A stretch of 16,767 nucleotides of DNA from NCBI GenBank assembly GCA_902494945.1, contig CABUVF010000029.1, positions 1 through 16,767 of the forward strand, given 5' to 3'. The translations under genes and the position numbers were made by a program. This document shows positions 1-7,390 of the stretch, in pieces. The notes beneath the pieces were generated by a model. It was not told the DNA's origin and did no database searches. It was given only the letters and a program-made list of their open reading frames with translations. Source of the stretch: an uncultured Collinsella sp. Its GTDB lineage: Bacteria; Actinomycetota; Coriobacteriia; Coriobacteriales; Coriobacteriaceae. The number at the start of each line of letters is the position of its first letter. Positions within the stretch are counted from its first letter, which is position 1.

Positions 1-3000
1 CAGGCCTGCGAGTTCGACTACTCCGGCGCCCAGGCCTGCAAGGTGCTCAAGGAGGATGGCTTTGAGGTCATCCTGGTCAACTCCAACCCGGCGACCATTA
101 TGACCGACCCGGGTCTTGCCGACCGCACCTATGTCGAGCCCATCACCGCCGAGTTTATCGAGCGCGTGATCAAGAAAGAGCGCCCGGACGCGCTGCTGCC
201 CACGCTGGGTGGCCAGACCGGTCTGAACGCCGCTGTTGAGCTGGCGAAAGACGGCACGCTGGACAAGTACGGCGTCGAGATGATCGGCTGCGACCTGGCC
301 GCTATCGAGCGCGGCGAGGACCGCAAGCTCTTTAACGAGGCCATGGCCGAGATCGGCCTGGAGGTCGCGCGCTCGGGCTATGCCTACAGCGTGGCCGACG
401 CCGAGGCTATCGCCGAGCGCGTGGGCTATCCCTGCGTGCTGCGTCCGAGCTTTACCCTCGGCGGCGCCGGCGGCGGCATCGCTCACACTCACGAGGAGCT
501 CGTCTCCATCGTGAGCCAGGGCCTTGCGCTCTCGCCTGCCCACGAGGTGCTGGTCGAGGAGTCCATCGAGGGTTGGAAAGAGTACGAGATGGAGGTCATG
601 CGTGACCACGCCGGCAACGGCATCATCGTGTGCTCCATCGAGAACCTCGCCCCCATGGGCGTGCACACCGGCGACTCCGTTACCGTGGCGCCGGCGCAGA
701 CGCTCTCCGATCTTGAGTATCAGCGCATGCGTGTCGCCTCGCTCGCTATCCTGGAGAAGATCGGCGTCGAGACCGGCGGCTCCAACGTGCAGTTTGCCGT
801 GAACCCCCAGACCGGCCGCCTGATCGTCATCGAGATGAACCCGCGCGTGAGCCGTTCCTCCGCACTGGCCTCCAAGGCCACGGGCTTCCCCATCGCCAAG
901 GCTGCTGCTCGCCTGGCCGTTGGCTATACGCTCGACGAGATCGTCAACGACATCACCAAGGCCACGCCCGCCTGCTTTGAGCCCACGATCGACTACTGCG
1001 TGGTCAAGGTGCCGCGCTTTGCTTTCGAGAAGTTTAAAGGCACCGACCCCACGCTCACCACGCGCATGAAGGCCGTGGGCGAGATCATGGCGATCGGCCG
1101 CACCTTTGAGGAGGCCTTTGGCAAGGCCATGCGCTCGCTGGAGGACGGACACCAGGGCATTTGCGCCGGTGGCAAGGAGGGTGCCGACAAGCTGAGCGGC
1201 GACGAGCTCGCTCAGGCCGTGGCAACCCCAACCGAGCACCGCATCTTCTTTGTGGTCGAGGCCCTGCGCCGTGGCTGGGATATCGCTCGTATCCATGCCA
1301 TCTGCGGTATCGATCTGTGGTATCTCAACCGCATCAACGATATGGTGCAGGTCCAGGAAAGCATTCGCGGCCTGCGCGTGGAGGACATTGACGCCGACGC
1401 GATGCGTCTGCTCAAGCAGTATGGCACGAGCGATGCCGAGATTGCCGCGCTGACCGGCTCCGATGAGCGCTTTGTGCGCGCCTACCGCAAGGGTCTGGGC
1501 GTGGTTCCCAGCATGAAGACGGTCGATACCTGCGCTGCGGAGTTCTCGAGCGCCACGGAGTACCACTACAAGACGTACGAGAACATCTACCGCACAAGCC
1601 CGGATGCCAAGAAGTGCGTGGCTCCCGACGAGACCACGCCGGCGGACAAGCCCAAGGCGATGATCCTGGGCGCCGGCCCCAACCGCATTGGCCAGGGTAT
1701 CGAGTTCGATTACTGCTGCGTGCACGCGAGCTACGCGCTGGCGGCCCGCGGCTTCGAGACCATCATGGTCAACTGCAACCCCGAGACCGTCTCGACTGAC
1801 TATGACACGTCCGACCGTCTGTACTTTGAGCCGCTCACCTACGAGGACGTCATGGACGTTATCGATGTCGAGCGCCCCGACGGCGTCGTGGTGACGCTCG
1901 GCGGCCAGACCCCGCTTAAGCTGGCGCGCATGCTCGAGGAGAGCGGCGTGAACATTATGGGCACCAAGCCCGATGCCATCGACTTTGCCGAGGACCGCGA
2001 GCGCTTTGCCGCCCTGCTCGACAAGCTGGGCATTATGTACCCGCCGGCGGGTCAGGCCACCTCGTTTGAGGAGGCCGAGGCCGTGGCCGCGCACATCGGC
2101 TACCCGCTGCTGGTGCGTCCGAGCTACGTGCTGGGCGGCCGCGGCATGATGATCGCCTACGATGCCGAGCATCTGCGCGATTACATGGCAGAGGCTGCGC
2201 GCATCAGCCCCGACTACCCGGTGTATCTGGACCGCTTCCTGGAGGGCGCAATCGAGTCCGATGTCGACGCCCTGTGCGATGGCGAAGAGGTATACATCGG
2301 CGGCATCCTGGAGCATATCGAGGAAGCCGGTATTCACTCCGGCGACTCCGCGACCTGCATCCCGCCGTTCAGCTTTAGCGAGAGCCTGCAGGCGAAGCTC
2401 CGCGAGACCACGCGCCGCATCGCGATGGCGCTGAGAGTCCGCGGTCTGGTCAACGTGCAATATGCCATCAAGGGCGAGACCGTCTACGTGATCGAGGCCA
2501 ACCCGCGCGCCAGCCGTACCGTGCCGTTTATCTCCAAGGCCACCGGTGTGCCGCTGGCCAAATGCGCGGCGCGCATCATGGCAGGCGATTCCATCGCGAG
2601 CTTGGGCCTGCCGAGCGACGAACGTCAGCTGGACTGGTTCTGCATGAAGGAAGCCGTCATGCCCTGGGGTCGTTTCCCGGGCGCCGACGTCATCCTGGGG
2701 CCCGAGATGAAGTCGACGGGCGAGGTCATGGGTATCGCCAAGAGCTATCCCGAGGCATACGCCAAGACGCAGCTGGCGATTGACTACAAGCTGCCCGACC
2801 CGAGCGTCGGCAAGGTGTTCATCAGCGTGTGCGACCGCGACAAGCGCCACATCCTTTCGGTCGCCCGTATCCTGCGCTACCTGGGCTTTGACATCTGCTC
2901 CACCGAGGGTACGGCGCGCGTGCTGCGTGGAGGCAACGTGACGTGCGAGGTCGTGGAGAAGATTAGCGGCCCGCACGACGGCGAGCGCCCCAACATCGGC

Positions 3001-3252
3001 GACCTCATCGCCGATGGCAAGATCGCGGTGATCATCAACACGCCGTACGGTCCGGGCTCGCGCGGCGACGGCTATCTGCTGCGCACCGAGGCAGTGCGAC
3101 GCGGTGTGACCTGCGTGACCGCGATGTCTGCCGCCAACACGTACGTGAGTGCCATCGAGGCGGTGCGTGAGGACCAGCAGGGTCACGGCAGCGCCAACGA
3201 CATGGGCATGGACGTCATCGCCCTGCAGGACCTGCCGCAGTACACGGTGTAG
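1..3252 (+). CDS. carB: Carbamoyl-phosphate synthase large subunit, 5' truncated
   Basis: Makes carbamoyl phosphate from bicarbonate, two ATP and ammonia supplied by the CarA glutaminase subunit, for arginine and pyrimidine synthesis in the cytosol. The reading frame is open from base 1 (QACEFDYSGAQACK...), so about 20 N-terminal residues lie outside the window; the GTG at 43 is internal. The family's duplicated layout is clear: first ATP-grasp half with RPSFTLGGAGGGIA near 448-480 and EMNPRVSRSSALASKATG near 832-885; central oligomerisation region around 1200-1600; second pre-ATP motif GAGPNRIGQGIEFDY near 1669-1713; second ATP-grasp half with RPSYVLGGRGMMIA near 2119-2157 and EANPRASRTVPFISKATG near 2494-2545; and a C-terminal MGS-like allosteric domain from about 2806 with STEGTA and INTPYG. 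Length fits the family. It converges on the GntR gene. Very secure call. Confidence 0.98.
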   Translation, partial: QACEFDYSGAQACKVLKEDGFEVILVNSNPATIMTDPGLADRTYVEPITAEFIERVIKKERPDALLPTLGGQTGLNAAVELAKDGTLDKYGVEMIGCDLAAIERGEDRKLFNEAMAEIGLEVARSGYAYSVADAEAIAERVGYPCVLRPSFTLGGAGGGIAHTHEELVSIVSQGLALSPAHEVLVEESIEGWKEYEMEVMRDHAGNGIIVCSIENLAPMGVHTGDSVTVAPAQTLSDLEYQRMRVASLAILEKIGVETGGSNVQFAVNPQTGRLIVIEMNPRVSRSSALASKATGFPIAKAAARLAVGYTLDEIVNDITKATPACFEPTIDYCVVKVPRFAFEKFKGTDPTLTTRMKAVGEIMAIGRTFEEAFGKAMRSLEDGHQGICAGGKEGADKLSGDELAQAVATPTEHRIFFVVEALRRGWDIARIHAICGIDLWYLNRINDMVQVQESIRGLRVEDIDADAMRLLKQYGTSDAEIAALTGSDERFVRAYRKGLGVVPSMKTVDTCAAEFSSATEYHYKTYENIYRTSPDAKKCVAPDETTPADKPKAMILGAGPNRIGQGIEFDYCCVHASYALAARGFETIMVNCNPETVSTDYDTSDRLYFEPLTYEDVMDVIDVERPDGVVVTLGGQTPLKLARMLEESGVNIMGTKPDAIDFAEDRERFAALLDKLGIMYPPAGQATSFEEAEAVAAHIGYPLLVRPSYVLGGRGMMIAYDAEHLRDYMAEAARISPDYPVYLDRFLEGAIESDVDALCDGEEVYIGGILEHIEEAGIHSGDSATCIPPFSFSESLQAKLRETTRRIAMALRVRGLVNVQYAIKGETVYVIEANPRASRTVPFISKATGVPLAKCAARIMAGDSIASLGLPSDERQLDWFCMKEAVMPWGRFPGADVILGPEMKSTGEVMGIAKSYPEAYAKTQLAIDYKLPDPSVGKVFISVCDRDKRHILSVARILRYLGFDICSTEGTARVLRGGNVTCEVVEKISGPHDGERPNIGDLIADGKIAVIINTPYGPGSRGDGYLLRTEAVRRGVTCVTAMSAANTYVSAIEAVREDQQGHGSANDMGMDVIALQDLPQYTV

Positions 3253-3284
3253 TTGGCCTGGCCGGCCGGGGCGGCAGCCGGACA

Positions 3285-3328
3285 CTTTCTCTCGGAAACT
3301 GGGCTTCGCGAAGTTTTCCGAGAGAAAG
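3285..3328 (+). repeat. Palindromic intergenic repeat, copy 1
   Basis: A perfect 14-bp stem (3285-3298 with 3315-3328) encloses a 16-nt loop, CTGGGCTTCGCGAAGT, that itself contains the 10-bp palindrome CTTCGCGAAG. It starts 32 bases after the carB stop codon. No T-run follows on either strand, so it does not look like an intrinsic terminator. A second copy lies at 8531-8576 in reverse orientation, with an identical loop and compensated stem changes. It resembles a REP-type dispersed element; the family is not one I can name. Confidence 0.85.
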
Positions 3329-3421
3329 GACCGCCTCCCGCCCCGGCCTGCGGTGACTTGGCTGCACCGTGTGCTGCCGAAGGGGCTTTGTGCGATGACT
3401 AGGGCTGAATAGAAAATGAGT

Positions 3422-3457
3422 GTGGGCGCCGTCGTTTGTTTGAACGACGGCGCCCAC
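3422..3457. terminator. Bidirectional terminator between carB and the GntR gene
   Basis: A perfect 15-bp GC-rich stem, GTGGGCGCCGTCGTT (3422-3436) with its complement at 3443-3457, has a 6-nt loop. On the plus strand it is followed by GTTTTGGATTTATT; on the minus strand it is followed by ACTCATTTTCT. It lies between convergent genes, 10 bases beyond the GntR stop codon and about 170 bases past carB, so it can end both transcripts. Confidence 0.9.
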
Positions 3458-3466
3458 GTTTTGGAT

Positions 3467-4249
3467 TTATTGGGCTGTGGCGGTGAAGGTTGTTTTGTCG
3501 GCGGCGATGTGCACGTGCAGCTTTGCCTGACCGTCGCAGCTGATGAGCACGCCTACCTCGAACGGGGTTCCCGTCTTGTCGTAGGTCGAACGCACGATGC
3601 GCATCGCCGCCTTACCGGTGTTCTGTCCCAAAAGGCGCGCCTCATGCTTGTCGAGGTTGACCGTCTCGTAGACGGCATCGACGCTTGCGGGCAGGATGCC
3701 GGTCTTTTCCGCGATGTAGGCGTAGAGCGAGCCATCCACGTCTTTGCGTGTGAGCTCGGGGCAAAGTGACACGGGGATATAGACGTAGTTGAGCTCCATG
3801 GGTTTGTCGTTGGCGAGACGCAGGCGGCGAATCTCCCAGACGGGTGTCCCCTCGGGCACTTTGAGCCCAGAGGCGATGCCGCGGACGGCCGGTATGCTTG
3901 AAAAGGCGAGAATCTGCGAGCTCGGAACCCGTCCCGCTTCGCGCATCCGCGCGCTGAAATTCAGGGCCAGGTCGATGCCGGGTGCTGAGGTTTGGGGTTT
4001 GATGAACGTGCCCTGGCCGCGCTTGCGCACCACGCGCCCCTCGATGACGAGATCTTGGAAGCAACGGCGCACGGTCGCGCGCGATAACTCTAGCCGCTCA
4101 CAGATTTCGAGCTCGCGTGGCAGCGGCGTCTTGGTGTCGAACGCCTGGCTGGCGATAAGCAGGGCGATTCGATGTTTAAGTTGGACATAGAGCGGCGTAT
4201 CACCGCTGCGGTCGAAGGGTTCGGAGGCGAGAAACGAGATCATATCCAT
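3467..4249 (-). CDS. GntR-family (HutC/UTRA subfamily) transcriptional regulator
   Basis: A 260-residue cytoplasmic DNA-binding regulator. The N-terminal winged helix-turn-helix is recognisable: PLYVQLKHRIALLIA, then LPRELEICERLELSRATVRR and a wing ending KRGQGTFI. The C-terminal half has UTRA effector-domain features: PVWEIRRLRLANDKPMELNYVYIP and PFEVGVLISCDGQAKLHVHI. UTRA domains of this subfamily often bind sugar phosphates or other small metabolites. I place the start at 4249 (MDMISF) because GGAGG at 4256-4260 lies 6 bases upstream; the upstream ATG at 4282 would add 11 residues and has no comparable site. It is divergent from the PTS operon, so local control of that operon is the likely job. 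An inverted repeat over its own ribosome-binding site suggests self-regulation. The effector is unknown. Confidence 0.93.
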   Translation of the reverse strand: MDMISFLASEPFDRSGDTPLYVQLKHRIALLIASQAFDTKTPLPRELEICERLELSRATVRRCFQDLVIEGRVVRKRGQGTFIKPQTSAPGIDLALNFSARMREAGRVPSSQILAFSSIPAVRGIASGLKVPEGTPVWEIRRLRLANDKPMELNYVYIPVSLCPELTRKDVDGSLYAYIAEKTGILPASVDAVYETVNLDKHEARLLGQNTGKAAMRIVRSTYDKTGTPFEVGVLISCDGQAKLHVHIAADKTTFTATAQ

Positions 4250-4258
4250 GGGGTACCT

Positions 4259-4284
4259 CCATGTCGTGGGCGTACGTGACATGG
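4259..4284. promoter_or_regulatory. Candidate operator overlapping the GntR ribosome-binding site
   Basis: CCATGTC (4259-4265) and GACATGG (4278-4284) form a perfect 7-bp inverted repeat with a 12-bp spacer, so the arms are 19 bp apart centre to centre, close to two helical turns. The left arm overlaps the GGAGG Shine-Dalgarno of the GntR gene. The geometry suits a dimeric repressor controlling its own gene. This is inference from symmetry and place; the sequence does not match an operator consensus I know. Confidence 0.4.
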
Positions 4285-4475
4285 TCTGACACTGCGGAGC
4301 AAACCGGAGATGCCAGGCCCGATTCTTGCTGGTATGTATGGTGCATAAGGAACATAAAACATTTATCAGGCAATCTACCTGCTATTTTAAAAATAATTAG
4401 AAGAAAAAATAATTTAGGCACAAAAATAGTTGCTACCGTTAACCGATGAATAGTTGCCGTTCGCAGCTATTTTCT
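4285..4475. promoter_or_regulatory. AT-rich divergent promoter region of GntR and the PTS operon
   Basis: The 308-bp gap between the divergent starts (4249 and 4558) holds no gene. About 4340-4475 is strikingly AT-rich against the GC-rich surroundings, as expected of a promoter block, but I could not settle a convincing -35/-10 pair. It contains CTGGTAT at 4329-4335 and four related AAAATAGY-type sites: 4381-4388 (minus), 4423-4433 (AAAATAGTTGC, plus), 4448-4457 (GAATAGTTGC, plus) and 4463-4473 (AAAATAGCTGC read on minus). The last two also form a 9-bp RNA stem with a 5-nt loop (4449-4471, one G-U pair). Confidence 0.55.
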
Positions 4476-4476
4476 T

Positions 4477-4487
4477 GTACCGAACAT
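4477..4487 (+). promoter_or_regulatory. Leader motif GTACCGAACAT, PTS copy
   Basis: An 11-bp sequence ending 70 bases before the EIIA start codon. The identical 11-mer lies at 8814-8824, ending 75 bases before the GH31 start codon. Its core TGT-ACCGA-ACA is a small dyad. It may be a shared regulator site or a promoter element; no regulator can be assigned from sequence alone. Confidence 0.4.
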
Positions 4488-4522
4488 GCCCCGGCGCAAC
4501 AATAATCTCAGCAAAAAGCAAA

Positions 4523-4539
4523 GCCGTGCGACACACGGC
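4523..4539 (+). other. Leader stem-loop before EIIA
   Basis: GCCGTG (4523-4528) pairs perfectly with CACGGC (4534-4539) around the 5-nt loop CGACA. It ends 18 bases before the EIIA start codon and just ahead of the GAGAGGAG ribosome-binding site at 4545-4552. It may shape translation or mRNA stability. Confidence 0.5.
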
Positions 4540-4557
4540 AGGTCGAGAGGAGACCGC

Positions 4558-4992
4558 ATGCGGTATCTGGTAATGGTCAGTCACGGAACGCTCGCTCCCG
4601 GACTGCACAGTGTCCTCAAGATGCTCGGCAATGACGCCCCGAACATCTTGTCGACGAGTCTCGTGGACGGCATGGGCGCTGACGAGTATGTCGAGAACGT
4701 CAAGGCGATGCTCGCTCCTGTTACCGCCGATGACGAGGTTGTCCTGCTTGGTGACATCCTGGGCGGATCGCCGCTCACCAATGCCATGAACACGCTGGCC
4801 GAGAAGGGCTTGCTCGCCCACACCATTGCCTTCGGCGGTATGAATCTGCCCATGGCTATGACCGCCATGATGGGGCTTGCCACCATGGACCTGGATTCCC
4901 TCAAGCAGATGATGCTGCAGGAGGGCAAGAACGGTATGTCCGAGCTCGTTGTCCCGACCGATGACGCCGACGACGAGGACGACGACATCTAG
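4558..4992 (+). CDS. PTS mannose-family EIIA component
   Basis: A 144-residue cytoplasmic phosphocarrier that accepts phosphate from HPr and passes it to EIIB in mannose/fructose/sorbose-family sugar uptake. The family signature is the N-terminal strand MRYLVMVSHG, placing the phosphorylated histidine at residue 9, and GDILGGSP at residues 65-72, the counterpart of DTWGGSP in E. coli ManX. It is a free EIIA, not fused to EIIB as in ManX. The start at 4558 is chosen for GAGAGGAG at 4545-4552; the ATG at 4486 would add 24 basic residues with no family match. The C-terminus is a run of acids, DDADDEDDDI, not needed by the fold. It is the first gene of a four-gene operon. Substrate cannot be read from this subunit. 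Confidence 0.94.
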   Translation: MRYLVMVSHGTLAPGLHSVLKMLGNDAPNILSTSLVDGMGADEYVENVKAMLAPVTADDEVVLLGDILGGSPLTNAMNTLAEKGLLAHTIAFGGMNLPMAMTAMMGLATMDLDSLKQMMLQEGKNGMSELVVPTDDADDEDDDI

Positions 4993-5033
4993 GCCGCACC
5001 AAGGTTTCATCTAGCTGCAAACGTTAGGAAGAA

Positions 5034-5054
5034 GAGGCCGCGACCGCAGGCCTC
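5034..5054 (+). other. Intercistronic stem-loop before EIIB
   Basis: GAGGCC (5034-5039) pairs with GGCCTC (5049-5054) in the 83-base EIIA-EIIB gap, with two further inner G-C pairs possible. It ends 21 bases before the EIIB start codon, directly upstream of its AAGGGGAG ribosome-binding site. No T-run follows, so it is unlikely to terminate transcription. Confidence 0.5.
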
Positions 5055-5075
5055 ATGAAGGAAAGGGGAGAACGT

Positions 5076-5564
5076 ATGATTTCGTTCATCCGTATTGACG
5101 ACCGTATGATCCATGGACAGACCGTTACCCGTTGGGCCCTCGAGTATCCCTGCGACGGTCTTATCGCCGTCAACGACGCCGCGGCGTCCAACCCCGTGCT
5201 CAAGGAGGCCTACAAGAGTGCCTCGGGCAAGAAGACGTTCGTGTGGACCAAGGAGCACTTCAAGGAGGTCTCCGAGAAGGTTCTCAAGTCCAACACCAAG
5301 TACTTCCTGATCACCAAGAACCCGCTCGACATGAAGGAACTTCTCGTCGATTTTGGCTTTAAGCCCGGCATGGACCGCATCATCGTCGGTCCCTGCAACG
5401 ATCGTCCCGGCACCACCAAGCTCGGCAACAACCAGTCGATCACGCAGGAAGAGGCCCAGGCGCTCGAGGATCTCACCAACGCCGGCTACACGGTCGAGTT
5501 CGCCCTTATCAAGGAGAAATCCATTGGTGAGTGGCCAAAGTTCCGCGGTCAGTTTGGCTTCTAG
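5076..5564 (+). CDS. PTS mannose-family EIIB component
   Basis: A 162-residue cytoplasmic subunit that takes phosphate from EIIA and gives it to the sugar as it passes through EIIC/EIID. The N-terminus MISFIRIDDRMIHGQ matches the RIDDRLIHGQ signature of the mannose, sorbose and N-acetylgalactosamine EIIB proteins; the phosphorylated histidine is residue 13. The middle segment LLVDFGFKPGMDRIIVGPCN and the C-terminal GYTVEFALIKEKS are also typical. The start at 5076 has AAGGGGAG 5 bases upstream; the ATG at 5055 would add seven residues and lies within the ribosome-binding leader. Gaps of 83 bases to EIIA and 72 bases to EIIC each hold a stem-loop. Family is secure, substrate is not. Confidence 0.95.
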   Translation: MISFIRIDDRMIHGQTVTRWALEYPCDGLIAVNDAAASNPVLKEAYKSASGKKTFVWTKEHFKEVSEKVLKSNTKYFLITKNPLDMKELLVDFGFKPGMDRIIVGPCNDRPGTTKLGNNQSITQEEAQALEDLTNAGYTVEFALIKEKSIGEWPKFRGQFGF

Positions 5565-5592
5565 TTAGGCGCCAGCCGCATTTTGGTACCTA

Positions 5593-5614
5593 CAGCCCTG
5601 GGGGAAAGGGGCTG
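5593..5614 (+). other. Intercistronic stem-loop before EIIC
   Basis: CAGCCC (5593-5598) pairs with GGGCTG (5609-5614) around a purine-rich 10-nt loop in the 72-base EIIB-EIIC gap. It ends 22 bases before the EIIC start codon, just upstream of the AAAGGGGAAA ribosome-binding site. It is similar in place to the elements before EIIA and EIIB. Confidence 0.45.
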
Positions 5615-5636
5615 AGGAATAAAGAAAGGGGAAAGC

Positions 5637-6494
5637 ATGGCAATCAATGCATTCCAAGCCGCGCTGTTCGGCCTGTTCGCCTGCCTGGCATCACTGCCTG
5701 GCATGGGTGGCACGACGATCGGCAACTACACTCTGGGTCGTCCTCTGGTCGCCGGCCTCATCGTCGGCATCATCATGGGCGATATGCAGACGGGCATCCT
5801 CGTCGGCGCTGCCATCCAGGTTGTCTACATCGCTCTCGTGACCCCCGGCGGAACCGTCTCCGCCGACGTCCGCGCCGTGTCCTATATCGGCATCCCGCTG
5901 GCGATCCTCGCCATCAAGAACTCGGGCATCGATCCCGCCTCCGCTGAGGCTGCCGGCATGGCCGCATCCCTCGGTGCCGCCGTCGGCACGCTCGGCACTG
6001 TGCTCTTCTATGGCACCGCCACCATTAACCTGGTATGGCAGGGCATGGGCTGGAAGTGGCTCGAGAAGGGCGATCTCCACAAGCTCTACCTGGTCAACAA
6101 CGTTCTGCCTTGGATCGGTCACATCGTCTGCTCGTTCCTCCCGACGTTCATCATCACCATGGGCGGCACCGCCATGGTCGACCTCATGAAGACCTACATG
6201 CCCATGGACGGCATCGCGATGAAGACGCTGTTCACCGTCGGCTCGCTGCTGCCTACCGTCGGTATCGCCATCCTGCTCAAGCAGGTCATCTCCAAGCCGA
6301 CGGACTTCCTCACGTTCTTCTTCGGCTTCACCCTGTCCGCTGTCATGGGATGCAACCTGATTGCCGCCGCCGGCATCGGCTGCTTCTTCGCCCTGATCAA
6401 CTATGAGATCGCTTCGCTCAAGATCGACCTCGCAAACGCTCCCAAGGCAGCTATCGCCTCGGGCTCCGATGATGAGGAAGAGGAGGACATCTAA
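5637..6494 (+). CDS. PTS mannose-family EIIC membrane component
   Basis: A 285-residue inner-membrane subunit that forms the sugar translocation path together with EIID. The family is shown by the N-terminal GTTIGNYTLGRPLVAGLIVG, the following GDMQTGILVGAAIQ, and TPGGTVSADVRAVSYIGIPL. Hydrophobic segments run through most of the chain. The start at 5637 follows AAAGGGGAAA. The C-terminus is a short acidic tail, DDEEEEDI, whose GAG-GAG codons (AGGAGG at 6481-6486) also supply the ribosome-binding site for EIID. The stop codon TAA (6492-6494) overlaps the EIID ATG by one base, so translation of the two membrane subunits is probably coupled. Confidence 0.96.
   Translation: MAINAFQAALFGLFACLASLPGMGGTTIGNYTLGRPLVAGLIVGIIMGDMQTGILVGAAIQVVYIALVTPGGTVSADVRAVSYIGIPLAILAIKNSGIDPASAEAAGMAASLGAAVGTLGTVLFYGTATINLVWQGMGWKWLEKGDLHKLYLVNNVLPWIGHIVCSFLPTFIITMGGTAMVDLMKTYMPMDGIAMKTLFTVGSLLPTVGIAILLKQVISKPTDFLTFFFGFTLSAVMGCNLIAAAGIGCFFALINYEIASLKIDLANAPKAAIASGSDDEEEEDI
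6481..6486 (+). promoter_or_regulatory. EIID ribosome-binding site inside the EIIC acidic tail
   Basis: AGGAGG lies within the EIIC Glu/Asp tail codons, 7 bases before the EIID ATG at 6494. Together with the TAATG stop-start overlap this indicates translational coupling, which would keep EIIC and EIID in fixed ratio. Confidence 0.8.
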
Positions 6495-7321
6495 TGGCAG
6501 AGAAGAAGAAACTCTCTAAGAAAACGCTTGCCAAGTCGTTCCGCAACTGGTCCTATGGCAACCTGACTTGCTTCTCGCAGGAGCACATGCAGACCTTCGG
6601 TTACCTGTGCGCCATGCTTCCGATCGTCGAGGAGCTCTACGACACGCCCGAGGAGCAGAAGCAGGCCCTCCAGACCTACTCCGCGTTCTTCAACACCGAG
6701 CCGCAGATCGGCACCATGATTGTCGGCGTCACCGCCGGCCTCGAGGAGGCTCGCGCAAACGGCGAGGCCATCGACGACGACGCCATCAACGGCATCCGCG
6801 CCGGCCTCATGGGCCCGCTCGCCGGCCTTGGCGACTCGCTGATCGTCGGTACCCTGATCCCGATCCTGCTCGGTATCGCCCTCGGTCTCTCGACCGGCGG
6901 CTCCCCGCTCGGTGCCATCTTCTATATTGTCGTGTGGAACCTGCTCATGTTCCTTGGCATGCGCTTTGCCTACAACCAGGGCTATGAGCTCGGCGGCAAG
7001 GCGGTCGAGGCCCTCGTCGGTCCCAAGGCCAAGGCTCTGCGTGATTCCATCGTGATGGTCGGTACCATGGTCATCGGTGCAGTCGGTGCTACCTGGGTCT
7101 CCATCACCTGCAGCCCCAATCTGGTGCTGCCCGGCGGCGGTAAGTTCCAGGACACGCTCGACGGAATCTATCCGCACCTGCTGCCCATGGTCTTCATCAT
7201 CTTCTGCTGGTACATGATGACCAAGAAGAAGGTCAACCCCATCGTTATGATGCTGATCCTCGTTGTGATCGCATTTGTGGGCGTTCTCATTGGCTTCTTC
7301 GACCCGGCACTGAGCTACTAG
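6494..7321 (+). CDS. PTS mannose-family EIID membrane component
   Basis: A 275-residue membrane subunit, partner of EIIC in the mannose-family permease. The family pattern is clear: SFRNWSYGNLTCFSQEHMQT near the N-terminus, CAMLPIVEELYD, SAFFNTEPQIGTMIVGVTAG, the hallmark MGPLAGLGDSLIVGTLIPIL, and C-terminal hydrophobic helices ending FVGVLIGFFDPALSY. It starts on the base where EIIC stops. It is the last gene of the operon; a strong terminator follows 22 bases after the stop codon. No sugar-phosphate isomerase, deacetylase or aldolase gene is attached to the operon, so the transported sugar cannot be inferred from linked metabolic genes. Confidence 0.96.
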   Translation: MAEKKKLSKKTLAKSFRNWSYGNLTCFSQEHMQTFGYLCAMLPIVEELYDTPEEQKQALQTYSAFFNTEPQIGTMIVGVTAGLEEARANGEAIDDDAINGIRAGLMGPLAGLGDSLIVGTLIPILLGIALGLSTGGSPLGAIFYIVVWNLLMFLGMRFAYNQGYELGGKAVEALVGPKAKALRDSIVMVGTMVIGAVGATWVSITCSPNLVLPGGGKFQDTLDGIYPHLLPMVFIIFCWYMMTKKKVNPIVMMLILVVIAFVGVLIGFFDPALSY

Positions 7322-7343
7322 TCATCATCCCCTGGCCCCCTGT

Positions 7344-7380
7344 AAGGCCGTGCGGCCTCAACCGCACGGCCTTCTGATTT
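7344..7380 (+). terminator. Intrinsic terminator of the PTS operon
   Basis: A perfect 12-bp stem, AAGGCCGTGCGG (7344-7355) with CCGCACGGCCTT (7362-7373), encloses a 6-nt loop and is followed by CTGATTTT. It lies just after the EIID stop codon. Confidence 0.93.
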
Positions 7381-7390
7381 TGCGCCGCCC

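Noticed and set aside
3285..3328. The palindromic repeat as the carB terminator
   Set aside because: No T-run follows on either strand; a proper bidirectional terminator lies at 3422-3457.
4486..4557. Upstream EIIA start adding 24 basic residues
   Set aside because: The ribosome-binding site at 4545-4552 points to 4558, where the family's N-terminal strand begins.
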